From assembly GCA_003132865.1 (NCBI GenBank), contig PKYZ01000694.1, forward strand, positions 1-10,190: a stretch of DNA of 10,190 nucleotides. The letters are read 5' to 3'. Positions 1 to 7,278 of this stretch are shown here, piece by piece. A program made the position numbers and the translations under genes. Origin of the DNA: Bryobacterales bacterium. Lineage in GTDB: Bacteria; Acidobacteriota; Terriglobia; Bryobacterales; Bryobacteraceae. The notes below the pieces were generated by a model that saw only the letters and a program-made list of their open reading frames with translations, ran no database searches and was not told the origin of the DNA. Positions within the stretch are counted from its first letter, which is position 1, and every line of letters starts with the position of its first letter.

Positions 1-1
1 G

Positions 2-235
2 ATTCTCGCTCAGAGCCCATTTAAGGATGACCACTATGCGACCATTCTTTCGCTTGGGAAGGGCTACTCTATTAGCCAAGCTCTCACGATTACGCTCGGC
101 GCCGGGTCTCAGTTGAACTTCAGCGACAGCACCACCCTCACTCCGGTCCCCGAACCGGTCAGCATTGGGCTGTTGGGCGGGATCTTGCTTCTGACAAATC
201 GGATGATTCGGCGGAAGTCGAAGCAGAATTCGTAA
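2..235 (+). CDS. PEP-CTERM sorting domain protein, C-terminal end (5' partial)
   Basis: The frame is open from the window edge to a TAA at 233-235, giving 77 visible residues. The last ~27 residues form a classic PEP-CTERM tail: a VPEP motif, a hydrophobic run (VSIGLLGGILLLT) and a basic end (RMIRRKSK). In characterised families this tail is recognised by an exosortase, which cleaves near the PEP motif as the protein crosses the inner membrane, so the mature protein is expected to reach the cell surface or matrix. The part before the tail is Ser/Thr/Leu-rich (for example LNFSDSTTL) and gives no family of its own. The start and the signal peptide lie outside the window. The tail is certain by pattern; the identity of the main domain is unknown. 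Confidence 0.88.
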   Translation: MLAQSPFKDDHYATILSLGKGYSISQALTITLGAGSQLNFSDSTTLTPVPEPVSIGLLGGILLLTNRMIRRKSKQNS

Positions 236-254
236 GCCTAACCGGCTTTCCCTT
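234..254 (+). terminator. weak hairpin at the end of the PEP-CTERM gene
   Basis: AAGCC (234-238) can pair with GGCTT (244-248) across the loop TAACC, and a T/C-rich run follows to about 254. The stem overlaps the stop codon and has only five pairs, so it would be a weak intrinsic terminator at best. The position is right for a terminator; the strength is doubtful. Confidence 0.22.
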
Positions 255-517
255 ACGATTAGATCTTCAAGAGGCCGCTTAACTTTCTGGCAGTGCTGAG
301 GCGTGAGCCGACCAGCGAATGTCAGGGTGGAAGCGGCCTTTCGCTGTGAGGGCATCGACGCCCGAGAGCCGCCCCGGTTCCGCCTGGGTGCCGGGTGGCG
401 CTCCTGGGCCAAATCCCAGACCCACTGATAATTGGGAAGGAAATCGAACCAGTTTTCATCGTATGGGCATGGAAGCGAGCCTCCAAAGATCCATATTAAG
501 AATAGGACCGGGATGTT

Positions 518-533
518 TGGCGGTCGGCGTGCA
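518..533 (+). promoter_or_regulatory. candidate sigma-54 (-24/-12) promoter
   Basis: The sequence TGGC-8 nt-TGCA puts GG (519-520) and GC (531-532) exactly 10 nt apart, the invariant spacing of RpoN promoters (consensus TGGCACG-N4-TTGCA). Matching positions are TGGC in the -24 box and TGCA in the -12 box; the ACG part is not matched. Transcription would begin near 543-545, leaving a leader of about 20 nt that just contains the ribosome binding site at 551-557. PEP-CTERM systems in other bacteria are often tied to the PrsK/PrsR pair acting with RpoN, which makes the site plausible. No enhancer-binding site was identified. Confidence 0.4.
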
Positions 534-550
534 TTTTCTCTTCTGAACAT

Positions 551-557
551 AAAGGAG
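551..557 (+). promoter_or_regulatory. ribosome binding site of the TPR gene
   Basis: AAAGGAG lies 6 nt before the ATG at 564. It is the best Shine-Dalgarno sequence in this region and decides the start: the in-frame ATG at 432 has none. Confidence 0.8.
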
Positions 558-563
558 TCGCCA

Positions 564-2861
564 ATGACTAGACCCTCTGTGTCCTTCGGCTTGCCAATAA
601 TGGCGTGCCTTCTGGGCATGCCCCTGACATTCGTCAATTGCACTGGATCACCGGAGGCCCGTTGTGCGAGGCACCTGGCGTCTGGCAAGAAACTGCTCGC
701 GGCCAAGGACTACGCCCGCGCGATCCTTGAATTCAGGAACGCCGCTTCCGCAATGCCCAGGAATCCGGAGCCTCTTTACGAGCTTGGGCTCGCGTATGTG
801 GCGACTGGGAACGCAAGCGATTTCCAGGTGGCTGTGAAGAGCTTCAGTAAGGCGCTTGAACTGGACCCGAAGCATGCCGGAGCCCGCCTAGAACTTGCCC
901 GGCTGATGGCACTGACGCGGGACAAGCCGACCCTGGCGGAAGCGGAACTCCGCATGAGGGCGCTGATGAGCGATACCGGAGCCACTGCGGAAAAGCTCAA
1001 CGTGCTGGCGATGACGGAACTGAAGCTGGGAAAACCAGGCGAGGCCGCGCAGGACCTGGAGCGGGCATTGGCGCTGGCGCCCGAGGATTTCAGTTCGGCG
1101 GCCCTGCTGGCGACCGCCAAACTCGCTCAAAGGGATGGCGCGGGCGCTGAAGAGGTTTTGAGGAAGGCAATCGCGAGCTCGCCAGGTTCCCCGGACGCGA
1201 TCATACTGCTGGGTCGAGTCTACGTATTTCAGAAGCAGCTGACCCAGGCGGCCGCGGCGTTTCAGCGGGCTCTCGATATTTCTCCCAAGAGCCAGACAGC
1301 GTTGATGTTTCTCGGAGAAACTCAACTGGCTCTCAACCGCAATCAGGAAGCAGAACAGACGTTCAGGCGGCTGACCAGCTTGGATGAGAAGGATTCTAGG
1401 CAGGTGTACGGGCTATTTCTGTTCCAACAGGGCCGGCGCCAAGAGGCCGTCCTGGAGCTTGAGAGACTGGCCAAGGAGGACCCCAAAGATCGCGGAGCGC
1501 GGACACGCCTGGTCGCCGCATATCAGGCCGTCAACCGGTTGCCGGATGCGCGGAAGGTCCTGGATGCCGCTCTGGCCAAGAATCCCAAAGATTTGGACGC
1601 CTTGGTTCAACGGTCCGAGTTGTTGATCTTGGACGGGAAGTACAACCAAGCTGAACTAGACCTGAACCAAGTCCTAAGGCTGAACCCCGGATCAGCCGAA
1701 GTACACTACATCTTCGCGAAGCTGCACCAGGCGCGCAGCGCCGATCTCAGCTACCGTCAGGAGCTGACCGAAGCCTTGCGGATTCAGCCGTTTGCGCTCG
1801 GTGTCCGTCTGGAACTGGCCCAGTCGTTGCTTTCGGCGAACGCCGCAAGGCCTGCTCTCCAATTGTTGGATGAGGCGCCGGAATCGCAGCGGCGTTCCCT
1901 CGATCTGCTGTCGGAGCGCAACTGGGCGCTCTGGGGCGTGGGGGATCTTCCGGCGATGCGCAAGGGGATCGATTTGGGGCTCGGACAGCAGAGATCGCCG
2001 GAATTCTTGACTCAGGAGGGCTATTGGAAGGGGCGGACACGCGACCTGAGTGGCGCGGTTGCTGCATTCGAGGCCGCCCTCAAACTCGATCCCGGACGGG
2101 TGAAAGCCTTGGATGGACTCACGCAGGCCTATTTCGCTCAGAATAAGCGCCCGGAGGGTCTACAGAAGGCGAAGGCTTATGCTGCCCTCTCGCTAAAATC
2201 CGCGGCGGTACAACAGTTTGTCGGCAAGCTTCTCATGGCGAACGGGGATCGGACCGGCGCGCGCACGGCATTGAACGCCGCCAAGGCGGCGGCTCCCCAG
2301 TCTCACGACGCCGATCTGCTGTTGGCGCAACTCGACATGCTGGACAACAAGCCGGATGATGCCGCCGCAAGGCTTCGCGTCGTCGTCTCCAGCGACCCCA
2401 GGAACAGTGCGGCGTATCTCTTGCTTGGCGTCCTCGCGGAGACCAAAGGGGATCACAGCGCCGCCGAGGCAGACTATCGGAGAGCGATTGAAGGTGATCC
2501 CCACAATGCGGCCGCACTCAACAATTTGGCCTTTGAATTGAGCGAGTACGACAAAAAGGCCGCTGAAGCCCTGCCGTTTGCACAACAAGCCAAGGAACTG
2601 GCTCCTGACCGCTCGGAATTCGCGGACACGCTCGGCTGGATTCTTTACCGCAAGGGTCTATACGACTCCGCAGTGAGGCAATTGGAGAGCGCGGCTGCGC
2701 AGAAAGAAGCCAGCGTCACGATCCGGTATCACCTCGCGATGGCGTATCTAAAAATGGGCGACCGAGTGCGCGGAAAGGCTGCTTTGGAGGCAGCTTTGAA
2801 GCAGAATCCAAATGTCCCGGAAGCAGAGTCGGCGAAGGAAATGCTGGCGAGGACCAAATGA
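564..2861 (+). CDS. prsT: PrsT-like TPR-repeat protein, probable lipoprotein
   Basis: The product has 765 residues from the ATG chosen by the ribosome binding site. Residues 1-25 form a hydrophobic export signal ending at Cys26 (TFVNC), followed by Cys34. The box is not a canonical lipobox because Asn precedes the Cys, so lipid anchoring is probable but not certain. From about residue 35 to the end the protein is an almost unbroken chain of 34-residue TPR helices, with recurring patterns such as GLAYVATGN, ALELDPKHA and ALNNLAFELSE; the last clear set is near 648-712. Family proteins (PEP-CTERM system TPR lipoprotein, PrsT) are of similar to somewhat greater length. TPR arrays bind proteins, so a scaffold role in polymer export or in PEP-CTERM protein handling is likely; the exact role is unknown. 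It sits 170 nt before the chain-length gene. The symbol is a family-level assignment; a generic TPR export protein is the alternative. Confidence 0.82.
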   Translation: MTRPSVSFGLPIMACLLGMPLTFVNCTGSPEARCARHLASGKKLLAAKDYARAILEFRNAASAMPRNPEPLYELGLAYVATGNASDFQVAVKSFSKALELDPKHAGARLELARLMALTRDKPTLAEAELRMRALMSDTGATAEKLNVLAMTELKLGKPGEAAQDLERALALAPEDFSSAALLATAKLAQRDGAGAEEVLRKAIASSPGSPDAIILLGRVYVFQKQLTQAAAAFQRALDISPKSQTALMFLGETQLALNRNQEAEQTFRRLTSLDEKDSRQVYGLFLFQQGRRQEAVLELERLAKEDPKDRGARTRLVAAYQAVNRLPDARKVLDAALAKNPKDLDALVQRSELLILDGKYNQAELDLNQVLRLNPGSAEVHYIFAKLHQARSADLSYRQELTEALRIQPFALGVRLELAQSLLSANAARPALQLLDEAPESQRRSLDLLSERNWALWGVGDLPAMRKGIDLGLGQQRSPEFLTQEGYWKGRTRDLSGAVAAFEAALKLDPGRVKALDGLTQAYFAQNKRPEGLQKAKAYAALSLKSAAVQQFVGKLLMANGDRTGARTALNAAKAAAPQSHDADLLLAQLDMLDNKPDDAAARLRVVVSSDPRNSAAYLLLGVLAETKGDHSAAEADYRRAIEGDPHNAAALNNLAFELSEYDKKAAEALPFAQQAKELAPDRSEFADTLGWILYRKGLYDSAVRQLESAAAQKEASVTIRYHLAMAYLKMGDRVRGKAALEAALKQNPNVPEAESAKEMLARTK

Positions 2862-3031
2862 GTGGGATAACGCCTCCCGCGGCACAACTGAGAAGTGCGA
2901 AGTTTTGGGATAAAGTCCCGCTGGACCGCGATCCAAATCCTTAGGCCAGTCCACAAACCGAAACATAAATCATTATCTTTTAGGCACTTAGCGTTGTGGT
3001 CCCGAACTTGCCTTAAGGCCATCGCAACAAT

Positions 3032-4762
3032 ATGTTGACGACTGACGGATATCGCCGTAAGATCTCGCCGCCAAATCCAGCGCTATCTCCACTTTCCATA
3101 GCTCGGATGATATGGAAGCGGAAGCTCTCAGCCGGCATTCTGGCGGGGGCACTCGGGCTGATCGGCTGCCTTGTGGTACACAGGCTTCCGGCGATCTACT
3201 CGTCCGAGGCTCTCATTTTGGTCGATTCGCAAAAGATTCCCGAGAAACTCGTGGCCTCGACCGTGAGCACCGACCTGCAAGACCGGATTCAAACGATTAG
3301 CGAGCAGATCCTGAGCAGCGGGCAGTTAAAAAAGGTCATCGAGGATTTCGATCTCTATCACGCGGAGCGGAAGAATCTTTTCGAGGAAGAAATCCTGGAA
3401 AAGATGCGCAAGGACGTCAGCATCAAGCTGGAACAGGGTTGGACTGGCAACCGGCCCGGCGCCTTCCGGGTAAGCTTTCAAGGTTCAAGTCCTGCGGTGG
3501 TCGCGCAGGTGGCGAACCGGCTGGCCAATCTCTACATTGACGAAAACCTCAAGACTCGCGAAGTGCAGGCCGAGGGTACTTCGGAATTCATCTCCACGCA
3601 GATTCAGGTGGCCAAGAGAAAGCTGGACGAACTGGAAGCCGCGGTGAGCAAGTACAAGCTGGCCCATAACGGCGAGTTGCCCCAGCAGGAGGCTGCGCTG
3701 ATCGGGACGCTTTCGCGGCTACAAGCGGAACTGGAAGCGAACCGGGATGCGATCAACCGGTCGGAACAGGCGAAGCTGATTCTGGATAATAACCTGAACA
3801 CGCTGGAATCGACGGCATCTATTCTGGCTAGGCCGGACCAGCAGTCATCCGCCCGCGGCGGCCCAACCAATCGGCCGGTCTCAGCGGCAGCGGAGGTGCC
3901 CGAGACAAAACCCAAATCGGAGGTTCTGCAAGCGCAGTTGGATCTGGTGCGCCTCCGGTATAGCGAGGATCATCCGGATGTAAAGCGGCTGCGGGACGAG
4001 ATCGCGCGTTTGAAAGAGGCGGAAAAGAAAGAAGTGGAAAAGAAGGAAGCCGCTCGCCTGGCGCCCCACACCGACGCTTCCAATGCTCTAAATGCAACGG
4101 CTAGTTTGCCTCCACGTCCGGAGCGGGAGCGCCCAGAGCTGCTCCAGGCACGCGAGCGCATCAATATGGTGAAGGCGCAGATGGTGCAGGTCAACCGGGA
4201 CCTGGAGTTTCGCAAGAGCGAGCAACAACGGGTTCTGCGCGACATGGCGCAATATCAGGAACGGATCGGCAGGCTCCCGGTGCGGGAGCAGGAGATGGCT
4301 CAACTGACGCGCGACTACGAGATCTCTAAAGCAAACTACCGGTCTTTGCTGGACAAGGGGCTTTCCGCGGAGATGTCCACGGACATGGAACGGCGCCAGA
4401 AATCGGAGCGCTTCACGGTGCTTGATCCGGCGCACACACCGGAGAAGCCGATCAAGCCCAATCGGCCGGTACTATATATGTTGAGCTGGGCGGGCGCGCT
4501 GGCGATCGGCCTGGCTTTTGGTCTGGGGCGCGAGTTCAAACAGGACGTGCTGCTGGGAGAGTGGGAGCTGCCAAAGGATCTGATGGTACTGGGGCGCCTT
4601 CCCTGTATCAAAATCTCTTCAACGGATGAATCCAAATCGGCGCCGGCGGGCGGAAAGCGGCAGAGGAACCGCAAACTGCGACTTGCGGTAGTCTCCTCGG
4701 CGGTACTGTCTTTGCTCGGCATCATCGGGGCCGGGATTTACCTCTTTTGGCAGCGGGGCTAA
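3032..4762 (+). CDS. polysaccharide chain-length determinant (Wzz/GumC-like co-polymerase, XrtA type)
   Basis: The 576-residue inner-membrane protein has a short cytoplasmic N-terminus, a first membrane segment near 34-52, a long periplasmic part and a second segment near 481-500. The N-terminal Wzz domain shows the usual pattern (IYSSEALILVDSQKIPEK after TM1). Residues ~180-450 are mostly charged coiled coil, with a Pro/Ala-rich break near 275-290. The GNVR-type end (LPVREQEMAQLTRDYEISK) and the Pro-rich stretch DPAHTPEKPIKPNRP (465-479) before TM2 are typical. Such proteins control polymer length and partner a tyrosine kinase, encoded here two genes on. A third hydrophobic segment (551-573) ends the protein after a cytoplasmic piece of about 50 residues. 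The start at 3032 has only a weak, distant AAGG; ATG 3107 is an alternative but would trim the segment before TM1. The upstream 170-bp gap has an AT-rich patch near 2965-2992 and a 10-bp palindrome (3010-3019), but no promoter I would defend. Confidence 0.88.
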   Translation: MLTTDGYRRKISPPNPALSPLSIARMIWKRKLSAGILAGALGLIGCLVVHRLPAIYSSEALILVDSQKIPEKLVASTVSTDLQDRIQTISEQILSSGQLKKVIEDFDLYHAERKNLFEEEILEKMRKDVSIKLEQGWTGNRPGAFRVSFQGSSPAVVAQVANRLANLYIDENLKTREVQAEGTSEFISTQIQVAKRKLDELEAAVSKYKLAHNGELPQQEAALIGTLSRLQAELEANRDAINRSEQAKLILDNNLNTLESTASILARPDQQSSARGGPTNRPVSAAAEVPETKPKSEVLQAQLDLVRLRYSEDHPDVKRLRDEIARLKEAEKKEVEKKEAARLAPHTDASNALNATASLPPRPERERPELLQARERINMVKAQMVQVNRDLEFRKSEQQRVLRDMAQYQERIGRLPVREQEMAQLTRDYEISKANYRSLLDKGLSAEMSTDMERRQKSERFTVLDPAHTPEKPIKPNRPVLYMLSWAGALAIGLAFGLGREFKQDVLLGEWELPKDLMVLGRLPCIKISSTDESKSAPAGGKRQRNRKLRLAVVSSAVLSLLGIIGAGIYLFWQRG

Positions 4763-4765
4763 GAC

Positions 4766-5734
4766 ATGTATAGCAAATTCTTCGGCCTGGACAAAAAGCC
4801 CTTCAACATGACGCCCGATCCGGCCTTCCTGTTTCTGACGGCGCAGCATCGAGAAGCGCTGGTTGGGTTGACCTACTCCATTCTGGAGCGCAAAGGTTTC
4901 GTGGTTCTGACCGGCGATGCCGGAACGGGCAAGACCACACTGCTGACGCGCGTGCTGCAACATATGCCGGAAACCAAGGTGCAATCCAGCGTGATTCTGA
5001 ATCCTACGCTGACGCCGGCCGAGTTCCTCGAATTAGCCCTGTTGGATTTCGGCATCCCGGAGGTCCCCGCCAGCAAGGCGCAGCGTCTGGTCAAGATGCA
5101 AAAGCTGCTGCTCGAAGGACACAGGGAAGGAAGGATCTCCACGCTGGTCATCGATGAGGCTCACAAGCTGAGCCTGGACGTGTTGGAGGAAGTCCGGCTG
5201 CTTGGGAATTTCGAACAAGACGATCAGAAGCTATTGCAAATCCCGCTCGTGGGACAGAGCGAACTGAGCGATCTGCTGGAGCGCAGCGACCTGCGGCAAC
5301 TGAAGCAGCGGATTGCGCTGCGGTTCACCATCGAGCCGCTCTCGCCGGACGAAGTCGATCAATATATCCGCTACCGCTGGACCACGGCAGGCGGCGCCCA
5401 CGCAGTTCCGTTCGCGCCCGAAACGGTGACGCAGATCGCACATTATTCGCGGGGCATCCCGCGCGTGATCAATGCCCTTTGCGACAACGCCCTGATCCTG
5501 GCTTTCGGCGAGGGAGCGAGAGTGGTCGGCGAAAAGCATATCCGGGAAGCAGCCGCGGATTTGAAACTCGGCCTGCCGGCCCCGCCGCCCGCGCCCGCTC
5601 AGGCGGAGGCTGCCATGGAGCCGATGGTGCTGGAGCCGCTAACGCTCCGTACCCTGGAGCGATACGGGAATGGGAACGGCGCGACACGCTCGTTCTTCGG
5701 GCGATGGGCCGGCAGACTGGGGCTGGTGGACTAG
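4766..5734 (+). CDS. ExeA-like AAA+ ATPase, PEP-CTERM/XrtA-associated type
   Basis: The protein has 322 residues. The opening MYSKFFGLDKKPFNMTPDP is the signature start of the ExeA/GspA-like ATPases that accompany exosortase exopolysaccharide loci. Walker A is GDAGTGKTT (50-58), Walker B is LVIDEAH (127-133), and GIPRVINALCDNA (from 230) is the sensor-2/lid motif. After about residue 272 comes a Pro/Ala-rich linker, then a conserved-looking end (SFFGRWAGRLGLVD). There is no peptidoglycan-binding domain and no membrane segment, so it is probably cytoplasmic or peripheral. It starts 3 nt after the chain-length gene, with GGGG (4755-4758) as ribosome binding site inside that gene's end, so the two are co-translated. 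The ATPase function is firm; its substrate in polysaccharide export is not known. Confidence 0.9.
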   Translation: MYSKFFGLDKKPFNMTPDPAFLFLTAQHREALVGLTYSILERKGFVVLTGDAGTGKTTLLTRVLQHMPETKVQSSVILNPTLTPAEFLELALLDFGIPEVPASKAQRLVKMQKLLLEGHREGRISTLVIDEAHKLSLDVLEEVRLLGNFEQDDQKLLQIPLVGQSELSDLLERSDLRQLKQRIALRFTIEPLSPDEVDQYIRYRWTTAGGAHAVPFAPETVTQIAHYSRGIPRVINALCDNALILAFGEGARVVGEKHIREAAADLKLGLPAPPPAPAQAEAAMEPMVLEPLTLRTLERYGNGNGATRSFFGRWAGRLGLVD

Positions 5735-5746
5735 GCAAGGAACGCC

Positions 5747-6613
5747 ATGAGCAGGATTTTCGAAGCACTGAATCGACAACCAGGAGAGCTCGCGGAAGCC
5801 GCTCTATCGCCCTTGGGCGTTAATGGCCCCGCCGGGGCTCTTACCGAGCAAGCCGCCGCCCCCGTTGCCAAGGTGACGGAGATCTGCAGCTCCGCCATCA
5901 GGACCCTGCCGCTGCGGATTCCGGGTGCCGTACCGGTGCTGCCATTCGACGGCGACCATTGGGAAGCGAACGAACAATATCGCATCATCCGTACCAGGCT
6001 CATTCACCACAGCAAGCAGCCGCGCATGATCGTGGTTTCAAGCGCCGGCGCGGGCGACGGTAAAACCATCACCTCCGTGAACCTGGCCGGGGTGCTGTCG
6101 CTGAAGACCGAATCCAAAGTGTTGCTGATCGATGCCGATTTCCGCCGCTCGGCGATTCACACGCAACTGGGGCTGCCGGCCGATCCGGGGCTGGCCGAGG
6201 TGCTGCGCGGCGCCTGCACACTCGAGGAGGCGCTCGTGCAGATCGAGCAATTGCCGAACCTGTACGTGCTTGCTTCGGGAGAATCGAAGGGCAACCCCGC
6301 GGAACTACTGGACTCCTCGCCTTGGCTGGCATTGTGTACGCGGCTGCGGCAAGCATTTCGATATGTGATCGTGGATTCGCCCCCGATTGCGGCGGTTGCG
6401 GATTACGATTTGATCCAGGCAGTTTGCGACGGCGTGGTCCTGGTGCTGCGTCCAGACCACACCAACCGCAAACAGTGCAAAGCAGCATTGGAGTTGATCC
6501 CCAAGGATAAGTTGATCGGTGCGGTGTTGAACTGCGTGCCGAACTGGTTTCTGGGGCGGTATAGCTCGCCCTACTATTACGGAGATTACGGACGATACGA
6601 GAAAGCGCGCTAA
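5747..6613 (+). CDS. cytoplasmic bacterial tyrosine kinase (BY-kinase, CpsD/EpsG-like)
   Basis: The 288-residue protein is a stand-alone BY-kinase that autophosphorylates and works with the co-polymerase to control polymer export. It begins MSRIFEALNR, typical of this group, followed by a Pro/Ala-rich linker. The oligomerisation motif EQYRIIRTRL is at 76-85. Walker A is GAGDGKT (101-107), Walker A' is LLIDADFRR (126-134) and Walker B is VIVDSPP (207-213). The C-terminal cluster has six tyrosines (272, 276, 277, 278, 281, 284), the expected phosphorylation sites. No membrane segment is present, so activation must come from the separate chain-length protein. AAGGA (5737-5741) lies 5 nt before the ATG, and the gap to the ATPase gene is 12 nt, so the gene belongs to the same transcript. 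Confidence 0.92.
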   Translation: MSRIFEALNRQPGELAEAALSPLGVNGPAGALTEQAAAPVAKVTEICSSAIRTLPLRIPGAVPVLPFDGDHWEANEQYRIIRTRLIHHSKQPRMIVVSSAGAGDGKTITSVNLAGVLSLKTESKVLLIDADFRRSAIHTQLGLPADPGLAEVLRGACTLEEALVQIEQLPNLYVLASGESKGNPAELLDSSPWLALCTRLRQAFRYVIVDSPPIAAVADYDLIQAVCDGVVLVLRPDHTNRKQCKAALELIPKDKLIGAVLNCVPNWFLGRYSSPYYYGDYGRYEKAR

Positions 6614-6718
6614 CGGCGTGGGTGTTGGGCCGAGCAGCCGGATTCAGAGTTCTTGAGTAAGTGGTTGTTTATCTGGCATTTACGGGAAACTGACCTGTAA
6701 GTGAAGGGGCGGAGCTAG

Positions 6719-7273
6719 ATGCTCACACGGCTAGAGGAAATGTCCGGGCAGGCGTGCTGGTACGCCGTACAAACGCGTTCGAATTTCGAACAACGGGTGG
6801 CGGGCGAACTCGGGCGTAAAGGTTTCGAGAGCTATCTCCCGGCTTACGAAGAAACCCATCAGTGGAGGGACCGCAAGAAGCAGGTGGCCGTCCCGCTCTT
6901 TCCGGGCTACCTGTTCGTGCGCTTTGTGGACTCGCAGGAGCTGCGTCTGCCAGTGCTGCGCGCAACAGGCGTGGTCCGGATTCTCGGGAATGCCGGCGCG
7001 ATCGAAGCGGTGCCGGACGAGCAGGTCGAGGCGGTACAGGGCCTGCTGAGATCCAAGGTACCCTGTCATGGGCACCCGTTCCTGCGGGAGGGCGTGCGGG
7101 TCCGGGTGAAACGCGGCGCGCTGCAGGACTTGGAAGGCACGCTGGTGCGGTTCAAGAATCGGGCCCGGCTGGTGATTTCCGTGGCTCTGATTGGGCAGTC
7201 GGTCGCGGCGGAAGTGGACATCCGAGACGTGGAGCCGGTAGGGAGCAGCCGGCCCCGGCAGGTTGCGGCGTAG
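6719..7273 (+). CDS. NusG paralogue, UpxY/RfaH-like transcription antiterminator
   Basis: The 184-residue protein has a NusG N-terminal domain: ACWYAVQTRSNFEQRV (from ~11), FESYLPAYEE, and the hallmark PLFPGYLFVRF (~59-69). A KOW domain follows from about 120 (REGVRVRVKRGALQDLEGT). Specialised NusG paralogues encoded in capsule and exopolysaccharide loci bind RNA polymerase and suppress early termination in their own long operon; this is the likely role. Length and position fit UpxY better than housekeeping NusG, which normally sits beside secE and ribosomal protein genes. GGAG at 6711-6714 serves the ATG at 6719; ATG 6740 is a possible shorter start. A 105-nt gap separates it from the kinase gene, so it may have its own promoter, though I see none with confidence. 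Confidence 0.87.
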   Translation: MLTRLEEMSGQACWYAVQTRSNFEQRVAGELGRKGFESYLPAYEETHQWRDRKKQVAVPLFPGYLFVRFVDSQELRLPVLRATGVVRILGNAGAIEAVPDEQVEAVQGLLRSKVPCHGHPFLREGVRVRVKRGALQDLEGTLVRFKNRARLVISVALIGQSVAAEVDIRDVEPVGSSRPRQVAA

Positions 7274-7278
7274 GGCAT

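Larger units (their letters stand above)
236..563 (+). other. 328-bp intergenic region without a convincing gene
   Basis: Neither strand shows a credible gene here. A short frame at 319-546 and a 44-codon in-frame extension upstream of the TPR gene (from 432) have no ribosome binding site, and the residues of that extension look unlike a signal peptide. The region holds the weak hairpin after the PEP-CTERM stop, a 9-bp inverted repeat (272-280 with 331-339), a small GGGC/GCCC hairpin near 353-366, and the -24/-12 promoter candidate with ribosome binding site listed separately. I do not recognise a riboswitch. Confidence 0.6.

Noticed and set aside
288..303. Second -24/-12 candidate (TGGCA with GC at the right spacing)
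   Set aside because: The -12 box is AGGC in place of TTGC and no gene starts near it, so it is weaker than the site at 518-533.
432..563. 44-codon N-terminal extension of the TPR protein from ATG 432
   Set aside because: There is no ribosome binding site at 432, the residues are not signal-like, and AAAGGAG sits properly before ATG 564, which opens a good signal peptide.
2974..2992. Possible sigma-54 or sigma-70 promoter in the gap before the chain-length gene
   Set aside because: The GGCAC...TTG pattern has the wrong spacing for RpoN, and the AT-rich patch has no matching -35 box at 16-18 nt.
3828..4435. Several open frames on the minus strand across the chain-length gene
   Set aside because: They are antisense shadows of a well-supported co-polymerase frame and show no recognisable domain or ribosome binding site.
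6707..6718. ops-like element (GGCGGAG) before the NusG paralogue
   Set aside because: It lacks the GGTAG core of the RfaH recruitment site and lies at the ribosome binding site position, which explains it better.
6862..7278. Long open frame overlapping the NusG paralogue and running into the helix-turn-helix gene
   Set aside because: Its translation is Gly/Arg/Ala-rich without any domain, as expected of an out-of-frame reading of GC-rich coding DNA; only the part from ATG 7279 is protein-like.
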